10,424 bases of DNA from Larix sibirica (taxonomy: Eukaryota; Streptophyta; Pinopsida; Pinales; Pinaceae): assembly GCA_004151065.3 (NCBI GenBank), contig NWUY0300039623.1, positions 34,828 to 45,251 of the forward strand. Reading direction: 5' to 3'. Made by a program: the position numbers and the translations under genes. Below the pieces are notes generated by a model. The model was not told the origin of the DNA. It was given only the letters and a program-made list of their open reading frames with translations, and searched no databases. This document shows, piece after piece, positions 1 through 7,674 of the stretch (position 1 is the first letter of the stretch; each line of letters opens with the position of its first letter).

Positions 1-107
1 CAACTGCTGGCTAGAAACAGGCTCCAGGGGGCTCAAAACTGAGGACTAGGAGCTGGGAGACCACCATATTGATGACTAGATGCATGCAAATACATAAATG
101 ATGGTGA

Positions 108-557
108 GAATATTCCAACAATAATAGGGATAGAGATTATGGTTCTGAAACATTGGGTGATGACGGGGAACATGTAGAATTTACTTGCTTTGTGGGGAAA
201 CTTGTGGATTTGGGTAACTTGGGGGGTAAATTTTCTCTTGATCCTACTCTGATATATAAAGATATATTGACAAGGACCCCTCTACAAATTTACGGTGATA
301 AACATACTGATAAGGATAATGTTTTACCTATAAATTCCATTTTCTTTCAAGATGTTACGATTAGGATAAAGAGGAACAAGAAAAAAAAAGTTATTGTACA
401 ATCCCCGCCTGATGATGACCCTAATCCTGATTATATTCCAGTTTCTGGCACAATAAATAATGCCATTTCAAATAATTCCTTTCCTTCTTCCTCTTTTGAT
501 GAACAATCCCTTAGAGAAAACGAGCCTAGACTAGGGGTTTCCTTACGATATGTATGA
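108..557 (+). pseudogene. C-terminal part of LINE ORF1 (partial)
   Basis: The frame is open from 108, just after two in-frame stops at 99-101 and 105-107, to the TGA at 555-557. An internal ATG lies at 153, but the coding character begins upstream (NNNRD, YGSETLGDDGEH), so this is the tail of a longer protein and not a gene starting at 153. The tail holds a basic run (KRNKKKKV, about two thirds of the way along) followed by an acidic, proline-rich stretch (SPPDDDPNPDY). This suits the disordered, nucleic-acid-binding end of a plant LINE ORF1, but no fold can be named. ORF1 proteins bind element RNA in the ribonucleoprotein. The assignment rests mainly on its position directly before the endonuclease. 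Its TGA overlaps the first ATG of ORF2 by four bases (ATGA, 554-557). Confidence 0.6.
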
Positions 558-1240
558 CACATAACATCAGAGGTTTTGGGGGACCTCAAAGAATTCTTTC
601 CCTCAAACATATGTATGGTTTCATTATACCTGATGTTATTTTAATACATGAAACTGTGTCTTTGGGAATTAAAGCCTATGAATTCTTACTTAGGGTTTTT
701 CCTGGATGGGAAGTTAGTGCTCATGATGCTATAAGCTTGTCTGGGGGATTAGCTGCTGCCTGAAACCTTCTTGTTGTTGATCTCAAGCCTTTTATGACTT
801 GTGCAGGTTTACTTCTAGAAGGTAAAATTAGAGGAATGGATAGACCTATTAGGATTATGAATTGCTATGCTCCCTACTTTGATAGGCAAGCCTTTTGGGA
901 TAAGATGGATTGTGGTGGGCTACTGAAGGATCCCTCCCTTATTCTATGTGGAGATTTAAAATTTACTTTTAATGCAAATGAGATTTGGGGAAGGGGGTCT
1001 AGAGTTGATGATTTGGCTGAATTATTTAATCATCTCCTTACTTCTCCTGGTTTGATGGATGTTATGCCTTCCAAAATTGGGCCTAATTGGAGGAATGGGA
1101 GAATTGGGGCTAATGGAATTAGTAAAATATTGGATAGATTTATGATTGCAGAGTATCTAGTAGAAAAATTAGGTAGATACCACTCCTGGATTGTAAAGTC
1201 AAAAATATCAATTCATAGCCCTATATGTTTTCAATTTGAC
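554..1240 (+). other. ORF2 AP-endonuclease (exonuclease-endonuclease-phosphatase) domain, inactivated
   Basis: In frame 2, the N-terminal motif NIRGFGG, the catalytic-Glu motif as HETVS (QET in the family), FPGWEVSAHDA, SGGLAAA, MNCYAPY, GDLKFTFNANE, WRNGRIGANGISKILDRF and the closing S-I-H-S-P follow in the order known for L1 endonucleases. Two catalytic positions are changed. The Asn of GDLN is Lys (AAA at 959-961), and the Asp of the terminal SDH motif is Ile (ATT at 1211-1213). The TGA at 761-763 stands where the family has Trp (AAAWN). The reading frame is otherwise intact up to the TAG at 1286, making this the best preserved domain of the element. The changed Asn and Asp would abolish metal-dependent nicking. 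Confidence 0.92.
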
Positions 1241-1288
1241 GTGAAGATGGCATTGAAGAGATACCCTTTCATATTTAATCATTGTTAG

Positions 1289-1924
1289 TTGCAGGAAGAA
1301 GAGTTTAATGAGTTATTTACGCTAAATTGGTCATCTTTTGAATCCAATGTTGAAGACTCTCCCATGCAGAAGTTTATGCGGAAATTACCATCTTTAAAGA
1401 GGGTTGTCATTCAGTGGGAAAGAGACAAAAATAAGGAATGATCTCAAGAACTTGTTCAAATTGAAAGGAATATTGAGAGTATCTTTTCGTCTAATTTGGA
1501 ATGGGTTATCACTCCACATGATAAATTTCTCTTGGATAGATTGGAGCAGAGAAAGGCATACATTCTAAAGGGCTAAGGAGGAGTCTTGGAGACTCAAAAG
1601 AGGAGTTGTCTAGCTTGCTCTTGGAGACAACAATACAAAATTCTTTCATAAGTATGCCAACTATAGGAGAAACTATAACTCTATTTGGGATATTAAAAAT
1701 GAACACGGGGCTTGGATTAATTCCCAATATGACTTGGAAAAGGAGGCCAAACTGCATTTTGCATCTCATTTTAAGGACTATGGATCCACCAATATTGCTT
1801 CCCAATTGCATGTTATATGCTAGTATCCCTCTTTTTTTTCTTTCTTTGAGGAAGAGGGAGATGGGATTGGTATGGCTGTGACCTTACAGGAAATATGAGT
1901 CTTGAAATTTTTTGCTAGGTATAA
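1289..1924 (+). other. ORF2 linker between endonuclease and reverse transcriptase
   Basis: From 1289 the frame-2 peptide EEEFNELFTLNW...ERNIESIF...LEQRKAYILK continues the polyprotein after a stop at 1286, with another stop at 1439. An extra G near 1571 moves the reading to frame 3, where EESWRLKRGVV, a TAG at 1611-1613 in place of Trp, LALGDNNTKFFHKYAN and IWDIKNEHGAW follow. The latter is the W-x-x-x-GD-x-NTKFFH motif found just before the reverse transcriptase in plant L1 ORF2 proteins. Near 1830-1905 a run of T and the peptide VTLQEI with a stop mark further decay before the next frame change. The charged, helical composition fits a connector of no separate enzymatic role. Confidence 0.85.
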
Positions 1925-2960
1925 AGTCCAAGCCCTGATGGTTGGACTGTGGAGTTATTTTTAGAGATATTTGAATTGGTGGGGGATGAAATACTTGAGT
2001 TGGTTGAAGAGTCTAGAACCAAAGGATACGTGTCTGGATTTCTGAACTCTACCTTTATTACACTTATCCTTGAATGTGGGAAACCTAAATATTTCCATGA
2101 CTTTGACCTATTTCATTATGCAATCTGGTTTACAAAATCATTACTAAGGTTATCTCTAATAGAATAAAAACCAAGCTAGTTGAAATGATGACAAAAGAGC
2201 AGTTTGTCTCTTTGGCCAATAGACAAATACTTGATGCTGTTGGCATTATTCAAGAGTGTCTCCATAATGTTAAGACCAAGAAATTGGGTGCACTTATTCT
2301 AAAAATGGAAATGGTTAAGGCTTATGATAAGGCATTCTGGGTGTTTCTTAGACTGTTACTTCTACAAATTGGTCTACCCACGAATGTTACAAATTGGATT
2401 ATGGCATGTGTAACTAATGCTCAATTTGTCGTTCTCATTAATGGTACCCCTACTGGTTTCTTTAAGAGTAGCATATGATTGAGATAAGGATGTCCTTTGA
2501 CTCCTTTGCTCTTTCTACTTGTGGTAGAGGGACTCAACAGATTAATTAACAAGGCCACGAGGGATTGAAAGCTTAGAGGTGTTAGGATCTCTTCATCACA
2601 TTTCATCACTCATATTTTGTTTATTGATGTTGTATTATTATTTGGAAGTGGAACTATCATAGATTGGAATACATTCTCTGAGATTATTGCACTATTTTGT
2701 GCAGTTACAAGTATGGAAGTCTGTCCTGTTAAGTTTGGTTTTTTGAGAAATGGTGTCCTTGATGAGATCTTTGCTACTATTCATAATTTATTCCCATACA
2801 GATCCGATCCCATTGATACTGGTTTTAAATATCTGGGATATTTTTTAAATCCAAACAATTATTTATCCAAGGATTGGATTTAGCTTGTCAAGAAAGTGGA
2901 AAGAAGGATTAGTAATTGGTCATATAGATGGTTATCTATGGGGGGAGACACACACTTGTC
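1925..2960 (+). other. ORF2 reverse transcriptase domain, catalytically dead
   Basis: Frame 2 at 1925-2106 carries the N-terminal motif SPSPDGW (SPGPDG in the family) and NSTFITLI. The reading then shifts to frame 1 at about 2107: PISLCNLVYKIITKVISNRI, ANRQILDAVGI, then motif A as ILKMEMVKAYDKA, NGTPTGFFKSS, GCPLTPLLF, THILFIDVVLLFGSG and FKYLGYFLNP. Two metal-binding aspartates are lost. Motif A has Glu (GAA at 2308-2310) for Asp. The FxDD box reads FIDV, the second Asp being Val at 2629-2631. Stops at 2476 and 2485 sit in the family motif RGLRQGCPL, where Arg and Gln are expected. Further stops are at 2566 and 2881. After 2884 the thumb-like peptide VKKVERRISNWSYRWLSMGG remains in frame 1. 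Confidence 0.93.
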
Positions 2961-3571
2961 AGGTCTGTTTTGGTTAGTATTCCAGTGTATTGGATGTCTT
3001 TGCTCAAGATTCATGTGTCTATCATCAATTAGTTGAGAAGAAAACATATGCATTTTATTTGGTCTGGTTCTAGAAACAAAGATAAGATTCATATGGTATA
3101 TGATGTGATAAAATATCCATACCAAAGGATTTGGGTGGATGGGGCATACTAAACCTACAATGGTTCAATGCAACACTTAGCTTAAAGAGATTTTGTTGGG
3201 GTTTATTTGGAGTGCGTCTATGGAGTGAGATCCTGAAAACAAAATAATTAATTTGAAAAAGATTTCATTAGTGGAATGGATAAGGAACAACAGAAAAAGT
3301 GGTTAATAATGGGTCTATGTGTTGGAAAGGTTTTATTTATCATTACCCTTGGTTGGGTAGATGGATTTCTTGGAAAGTTGGAAGTGGAAATTTGGTCAGA
3401 ATTGGTATTGATCCCTATGTGGGGGGTGAAGATTCATACAAAATTTCAATGCCTCTTCTCAATATGTTATCACACTTTGGGATTGAATGTCTTTCTCATA
3501 TATGGAGATATGGTGCACCAAATTATGGCTCCTTAGTGGCTTACTTATTGAGATTTGGGATTATAGGGTGA
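2961..3571 (+). other. ORF2 C-terminal region between reverse transcriptase and zf-RVT, frameshifted
   Basis: Short peptides in changing frames can be followed: VSIPVYWMSL, HFIWSGSRNKDKIHMV, GGWGILNLQWFNATLSLKR, LWSEILK, then in frame 2 from about 3299 an open stretch with GSMCWKGFIYHYPWLGRWIS, WKVGSGNLVRIG and DPYVGGEDSYKISMPLLN. W-x-x-G-x-G-x-x-(V/I)-x-(I/L)-x-x-D-P is typical of plant LINE ORF2 proteins between the thumb and the zinc-binding segment. Minus-strand and alternative plus frames over the same bases are shadows. Many frame changes in a short distance make this the most decayed part of ORF2. Confidence 0.8.
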
Positions 3572-3659
3572 TTGGGACACATAATGGGACCAATATATCT
3601 AGGGTCTCAGACATGGTGGAATTAGGCTATTAGAGGATGATGATACTATTTCCTAGAAC

Positions 3660-4145
3660 TGGATAAAGGATGGTAGGATCTATACAAAATCCCTTTATGG
3701 TGTTATCTCTTGTTCTTCCACTAAATTCACTGTGAAATGGTGGTACAAAAATTTATGTAAATGGACCCTCCCTTTGAAATTGAAATGTTTTCTTTGGCTG
3801 TGTTTTGGAAATAAGATTTTAACTTGTGATAATATAAATAAAAGAGGATGGAAAGGACCAATTTTTTGTGTTTTATGTCAACATGATGTCAAATATCTAC
3901 AACATATGTTTGTCTCTGGTCCTATTACTAAGTATATTTGGAGTCTAATCATCAATGATCTTCAAATTACAACTTCCTGGGACTTTCTCCCATTTGAACA
4001 AAATGTTGAACAATGGACTAAAAATATGAAGAAATTTAAAGAAATCCTTGGTTTTATTTGTTGGGGAATTTGGAGGGTTAAAAATGAAGCTCTATACAAC
4101 AATATAAAGCAAAATATAAATTTTGTTTTCTCCAAAATTATAGCT
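3660..4145 (+). other. ORF2 zf-RVT-like Cys/His segment
   Basis: In frame 3 from about 3660 the peptide runs through RIYTKSLYGVISC, KWWYKNLCKWTLPLKLKCFL, LCFGNKILTCDNINKRGW and CVLCQHDVKYLQHMFVSGP to FSKIIA. It matches the zf-RVT region of plant LINEs in layout: a Trp-rich start, W-x-LP-x-K-x-KCFLW, then C-x2-C-x8-H. The fourth ligand, a Cys shortly after the His (H-x-x-x-x-C in many members), appears as Ser, so the metal site is probably incomplete. The long open stretch ends at a TAG at 4146-4148, and the peptide resumes directly after it in the same frame (TEHCRGETKQ). The stop therefore probably replaced a Trp codon within one continuous protein. Confidence 0.88.
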
Positions 4146-4196
4146 TAGACGGAACATTGCAGAGGGGAAACGAAGCAAAAACTTAGAATATGCAAA

Positions 4197-4600
4197 GACC
4201 CTATCCTAATTGAGGGCACTCTTGTAGGTTATTTTGATGGATCTTCACAAGATTGGAAATGTGGAGGAGGTTTGATTACCAAAAATCAAGGAAGATCATT
4301 TTTTCCTTATGGTTGGGAATTGTACTGGGGACAAAATCTAGGGTTGCACTGTTGGCCCTTTGGGAATTATTGAAGTTTGACACTTATTTAGGCATCAGTT
4401 CTTTGCAGATACTAGGAGATTCAAAGATCATTATTGATTGGGCCTCAAGCCACTTGAATATATATGTGGCCTCTTTGAATCAATAGTGTACGAGTACCAA
4501 AAATCTGATTCCATCTTTCAGTCACATTACTTTTCAACATATATACATAGAGCTAAATTCTGATGTAGATATTTTATAAAAAAAAGTAGTTTCACCAAAG
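4197..4600 (+). other. ORF2 RNase H domain, damaged
   Basis: The start VGYFDGSSQD, with its first catalytic Asp, and CGGGLITKNQGRSFF are in frame 3. The frame then moves to frame 2 near 4300-4340 for LGTKSRVALLALWELLKF, SSLQILGDSKIIIDWASSHL, and, after a TAG at 4484-4486, ITFQHIYIELNSDVDIL. This is the order of a plant retroelement RNase H fold. First Asp (YFDG), third Asp (GDSK) and fourth Asp (NSDVD) are present. The Glu expected in the E-L-L-A-L helix is Ala (VALLAL), removing a catalytic residue. The domain would remove RNA from the RNA-DNA hybrid during element copying. The shift and stop prevent synthesis. Confidence 0.9.
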
Positions 4601-4672
4601 GATGGATTTTTGTGTTTTGAAGAATGCCAGGAAGACTTAGTTATTTCTAGTGGGTCTTTTTTTATGTATTGA

Positions 4673-4991
4673 GTTTGATTCAAAACTGTTATTGTTATCA
4701 ACTAGTATGATTTAGATGACTCTAACTCAGTAAATGGATTTGGAGGGATACTTTTTTGCTTTTTGTTCGAGATTGGTGATCCAAAGTCTGATTGTTATGG
4801 TATAGTAGATGGTTCTCTGGTTGGTTATAATTTGTATGGACTCTATGTCCTCAACCGTTGTGTTTTGATTTTCACAGTTTTTCCATAGCTGTAACTGTTG
4901 GAACAACATACAATATTTGATGTACAGATCATTGCTCTCTTTGATTCTAATTGGAATATCAAGAAGCAGCTTTTTTCCCTGTTGAAAAAAA
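4673..4991 (+). other. LINE 3' untranslated region and short A run
   Basis: After the ORF2 stop the sequence is T-rich and has no continued coding signal. It ends with seven A at 4985-4991. I take this as the remains of the poly(A) tail, since L1-type elements end in an A tract. A minus-strand open frame over 4727-5002 has no recognisable motif and is treated as chance. The end could lie somewhat further on, because the next bases are also A/T rich. Confidence 0.5.
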
Positions 4992-5089
4992 GTGTAAGCC
5001 AATCAAAATCTTTTAAAATTTGAAAGAGGTTCAGGTATGACTAGGCATCTTAATATTACATGGAAATTTTTAATTATTTGATTTGAGTA

Positions 5090-5560
5090 TAGGTAAATTC
5101 TTTTAGTAATATAATTTACCTACCCTAAACGTGAAAGTTGGCCAAGTGACCCAAAATTATATTAATAATTCTATGTGACATTTTTTAACATGGTATTAAT
5201 TATATACTATAACTACCCACTAACTATAATAAGTAGATATAACTAATGTGGCCCGTATATAATATATGATATAATCACTTTTATATAATAAATAAATAAA
5301 TATAATATAATACTATTATAATAATACTAAAATATAAAAAAAAATATATAATATAAATAATAGCAACTAACTAATTTATAATATAAAAATATTATATGAT
5401 ATAAATAATAGTAACTAATACACCCACGACTGGAATTTAGGAAGAGAAACCTATGAAGAATAAAAATATTAGGGCCTAAACTTTTATATTATATAAATAA
5501 TACTGAGAACACCACCATAATACAATATGATATTTGTAAGATTTAAGTTCAATTGAGATG
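5090..5560. repeat. AT-rich spacer with short internal direct repeats
   Basis: This stretch is dominated by A and T, with runs such as TAAATAAATAAATA near 5289 and ATAATATAATACTATTATAA. A 22-base segment at 5351-5372 recurs at 5399-5420 with one or two differences, an offset of 48 bases. No gene, RNA or clear terminal inverted repeat was seen. It could be a decayed AT-rich MITE, a retroelement 3' end, or simple-sequence drift. The sequence alone does not decide. Confidence 0.55.
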
Positions 5561-5626
5561 GGTGCATTGTTTATTATGTCTGGGACATCTTGAAATGGTT
5601 TTGGCACCTATGAGTCTGATCGTACC

Positions 5627-5930
5627 AGTCGCAAGATGCCACATTTTTTGGGTTTTGCAAAGTTGTTGCATGGTTGAGCTTTGATAAAGGTGTCTTGGAC
5701 GTTGGAGCAGGGGTTTGGGTTGACACCTTTTTGCCTTGGAGTTGGAGTTGTGGTTGGAGGTTTAAGTGTGATGTACCATGAGCATTTACTACAGGGGGCT
5801 GTGGGCGTGTTGCATATGGCTTCGGTAGGAGGGTTGTGGGCATGTTTCATTTGTTTTGTTTTTTCAGTTGGGAGCCCGACAGGGAGTTCAGGAGATAACA
5901 ATTTTCACAGCTGTTGGTATTTCCGTATCG
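5627..5930 (-). repeat. Left repeat block, unit 1 (period near 300 bp)
   Basis: On the plus strand it begins near AAGATGCCACATTTTT (5634), followed by AAAGTTGTTGCATGG and TTTGATAAAGG, then GTTGGAG, GGGGTTTGGGTTGACA, CTTGGAGTTGGAGTTG and TTGTTTTGTTTTTTCAG. The same series returns about 300 bp later and in reverse complement at 8545-8988. A 67-base core against the right-block copy matches at 55 positions by hand alignment. Read on the minus strand it encodes a hydrophilic peptide containing STQTPAPTSKTPLSKLNHA and NPKNVAS, and in another frame TEKTKQMKHAHNP. Both recur in other units, which is the reason for giving the minus strand. It may be the C-terminal region of the ORF1-type remnant upstream on that strand, or a non-coding satellite-like repeat. 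Confidence 0.7.
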
Positions 5931-5934
5931 GTTG

Positions 5935-6290
5935 TAGGATGTGACTCACATTCTGGCGAATTTGCAAAGTTTTTGCACGATTCAACTATGATGAAGGCAC
6001 CTCAGAAGTTGGAACGGGGTTTTGGGTTGAAATATGTCTTCCTTGGAGTTGGAGTCGATTGCTGTTGGGCTGGAGGTTTTATCGTGGAGTACTATGAGTG
6101 TTTAATGCAGAGGGATGCAAGTGTGTTGCACTTGTTTTGTTTTTCCAGTTGGGATCCTGGTGGGAGATTTAAGGTTGGGAGGGTTGGGCATATTGCATTT
6201 GGATCCGACATGAGGGATGTGGGTGTGTTGCTGTTTTTTCGACTAGGAGCTCGATGGGAGGTTTAATGGTGGCAAGTTCGAGAGTTACTG
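5935..6290 (-). repeat. Left repeat block, unit 2 with a partial third module
   Basis: It repeats unit 1 at about 300 bp distance: CGAATTTGCAAAGTTTTTGC, GATTCAACTATGATGAAGGC, ACCTCAGAAGTTGG, CTTGGAGTTGGAGTCG and TTGTTTTGTTTTTCCAGTTG. From about 6205 the last part is repeated once more (GGATGTGGGTGTGTTGCTG ... GGGAGGTTTAATGGTGG). That partial module matches the right block closely (GGTAGGTTTAATGGTGG in reverse complement). On the minus strand the unit encodes PTSEVPSS, a TAG, then LNRAKTLQIRQNV, parallel to PTSEVPLSKLNHAKTL in the right block. A one-base shift precedes it, so the unit is broken as a coding sequence. The plus-strand frames over it are hydrophobic and Gly/Val-rich and match no family I know. 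Confidence 0.68.
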
Positions 6291-6325
6291 GATTTAATGT
6301 GTGGAGGATGGGTTTTAATGGGAGC

Positions 6326-6916
6326 TCATGTGAATGGTTCTAGTAGTATTTTGTTGGTTTTGGTCGGCATTGTGCTCTTCTTGTTTGCTAGTTCTGGTTT
6401 GTGCTCTGTGCTGCAAGTGGTGCCTCGGTTTGGTTTGGTGAAAGCGAAGCTGCAATTTATCGTGGGTGAGGTGGTTTTGGAAAAATCTATTGCAATGGCT
6501 CTAGAGATGGTCGTGTTTTGGAGGTACGGTGAAACATTGTGTTTTTTTCCGCTGTAGTTGATATATCTGTAATTGGTTAGGTATGACGAAAGACAATGTT
6601 TTTTATCCTGTTGCTGTTGTGCTGATATGTCTGCATTTATGCTATTTTCCTTGCCATTTTCATTTTCCCCAAGTTTTGCTAGTTTTCTTCTGTTAGGGAA
6701 ATTTCTCAGGAAAAAACCATTTCCAAAATCTCATTTTTTTTTTATCTTCTTGAGCACTCTCACTAGTGCTTCAAGGGTATCCCGAGTGCTCACTACTAGG
6801 GAGTCATTTCGGTATATTGGGTCCCTTATTTTTCCTGGGGGTGATATATTGAGATATTTATTTGCTAATTGAGAGACCCACATCTTGGCTACCCAAAAAC
6901 TTAGGAACTTTAAGGA
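6326..6916 (-). pseudogene. Lys/Asn/Thr/Gln-rich frame following the ORF1-type remnant
   Basis: One minus-strand frame is open from 6916 to 6326 apart from a single TGA at 6733-6731, giving 61 plus 135 sense codons. It has no ATG near its start, so it is a continuation of something upstream and not a gene with its own start. Features seen are SPPGKIRDPIYRNDSL, RDTLEALVRVLKKIKKK next to the stop, NGKENSINADISAQQQQDKK, TISRAIAIDFSKTTSP and KPELANKKSTMPTKTNK. The composition is polar and basic, like the disordered linkers that follow the zinc knuckle in plant LINE ORF1 proteins. No domain is recognised. The opposite strand is also open here (6297-6557 and 6573-6872), with hydrophobic, low-complexity products. 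The minus strand is preferred because of its neighbours and composition, with limited confidence. Confidence 0.35.
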
Positions 6917-6983
6917 TTACCAGGTCCCTATTGTTATTGGAATTGAAAATATTCCTCTTGACCCCCATTCATCATGTGTGTGA

Positions 6984-7674
6984 GAAAATGTAATTCACCT
7001 GTCCATATTGCTTGCAGGTCTTGCATCAGAAGGGGATGCTTACATAATCCATTTTTTTTCTAGTGGGACCTAAGTCCAAGTTTTAGGAGAGGCGCTGAGA
7101 AATGGGATCCCTTCATTCAAATTTATCCACATGCACATCTTGGCAACCACAATATTCTCCAAGGCCAAGGTTATTTTGACGATATTATGGAAATTCCCTA
7201 CTTTGGCTGTGATCCTCCTCAAGTTCGTTAGATTCCAGAACTCTAGAGGGAGGTGAGGCAATGTGATACACATAGGCCATATGGAAATTTATTCTCGAAA
7301 TAGATTGCAACCCGGTTCCTATCTTTGAATGTATAGGAAGGACGAGTGATTGAAATAAGGTACCTGGACTTGATCTTATTTTGATTCTCTTGACTCTTGA
7401 AAAGTAAAATGGTAAACCCTTGGGATCCCATATGTAGCTTTGGGGCATATCACATAAACTTACCTCACATTGTTGAGACCCAATATCTTAATTGTTTTTC
7501 ATAGAGTTCCTTTACAATGAACCTACCAATGAATGCTTCTTGTGTGTATTTTTGGATAATGTTCTTTACAAACCCTTGGTCCAAATATAGAATCATTTTA
7601 TCCTTATATTGTTTGATGCACTTCACCCCTTTTCTCCACCTTCCAACTGGCTCGGGTATTCTCTCATAGTCCAT
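6984..7674 (-). pseudogene. LINE ORF1-type protein remnant: DUF4283 domain and CCHC zinc knuckle
   Basis: Starting at the ATG at 7674, the first 69 codons contain PEPVGRWRKGVKCIKQYKDK and FIGRFIVKELYEKQLRYWV, ending at a TGA at 7467-7465 where Trp or similar is expected. The same frame continues with YAPK, GFTILLFKSQENQNKI and YTFKDRN. A frameshift near 7312 leads to ITLPHLPLEFWNLTNLRRI, the V-x-V-x-LP-x-LP-x-E-(F/Y)-W signature of DUF4283, then VAKMCMWINLNEGIP. A second frame change leads to IPF, a TGA, CKTCKQYGQVNYIF: a CX2CX4HX4C zinc knuckle whose His is Gln (7001-6999) and whose last Cys is Phe (6986-6984). DUF4283 followed by a knuckle is typical of ORF1 or gag-like proteins of plant retroelements, which bind element RNA. 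No reverse transcriptase follows on this strand within the window. Confidence 0.8.

Larger units (their letters stand above)
554..4672 (+). pseudogene. LINE ORF2 polyprotein, multiply frameshifted and stopped
   Basis: This is the single polyprotein of the LINE: endonuclease to nick target DNA, reverse transcriptase to copy the RNA at the nick, and RNase H to remove RNA. The likely start is the ATG at 554, directly before the peptide NIRGFGG, the N-terminal endonuclease motif. The last recognisable codons (EDLVISSGSFFMY) end at the TGA at 4670-4672. Of its roughly 1370 codon positions, most can be placed in some frame. In-frame stops are seen at 761, 1286, 1439, 1611, 2476, 2485, 2566, 2881, 4146 and 4484. 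One clear frameshift is an extra G near 1571 in AAAGGGCTAAG. Domain details are given in the separate entries. Confidence 0.93.
1..4991 (+). mobile_element. Degenerate L1-type LINE (non-LTR retrotransposon), 5' part outside the window
   Basis: The domain order is ORF1 tail, AP-endonuclease, reverse transcriptase, zf-RVT-like segment and RNase H, then a 3' UTR. This is the order of plant L1-clade elements that carry a C-terminal RNase H domain. The reading shifts frame several times: frame 2 for the endonuclease, frame 3 from about 1572, frame 2 from about 1925, frame 1 from about 2107, frame 2 near 3299-3571, frame 3 for 3732-4250, and frame 2 for the end. At least ten in-frame stops are present. 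The 3' end is placed at the A run at 4985-4991, which is short and could be wrong. The 5' end and any target-site duplication lie outside the window. The element cannot encode working enzymes, although a decayed copy can still be transcribed or give rise to small RNAs. Confidence 0.95.

Noticed and set aside
1509-1811. Minus-strand open frame of 100 codons
   Set aside because: It lies opposite the recognised LINE linker peptides and has no motif of its own, so it is a shadow.
2421-3125. Minus-strand open frames at 2421-2609 and 2880-3125
   Set aside because: They are antisense to the reverse transcriptase motifs and carry nothing recognisable.
1-4991. Twin-priming inversion linking the plus-strand LINE with the minus-strand ORF1 remnant
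   Set aside because: The minus-strand piece lies beyond the 3' end of the LINE, not at its 5' end, so the geometry is wrong for a 5' inversion.
4727-5002. Minus-strand open frame of 91 codons over the LINE 3' end
   Set aside because: It starts beyond the A run, spans the element boundary, and has no known motif.
5681-6557. Plus-strand open frames with Gly/Val-rich hydrophobic products (5681-5944, 5856-6266, 6297-6557)
   Set aside because: The frames overlap, follow no family I know, and lie over repeat units whose peptide conservation is on the other strand.
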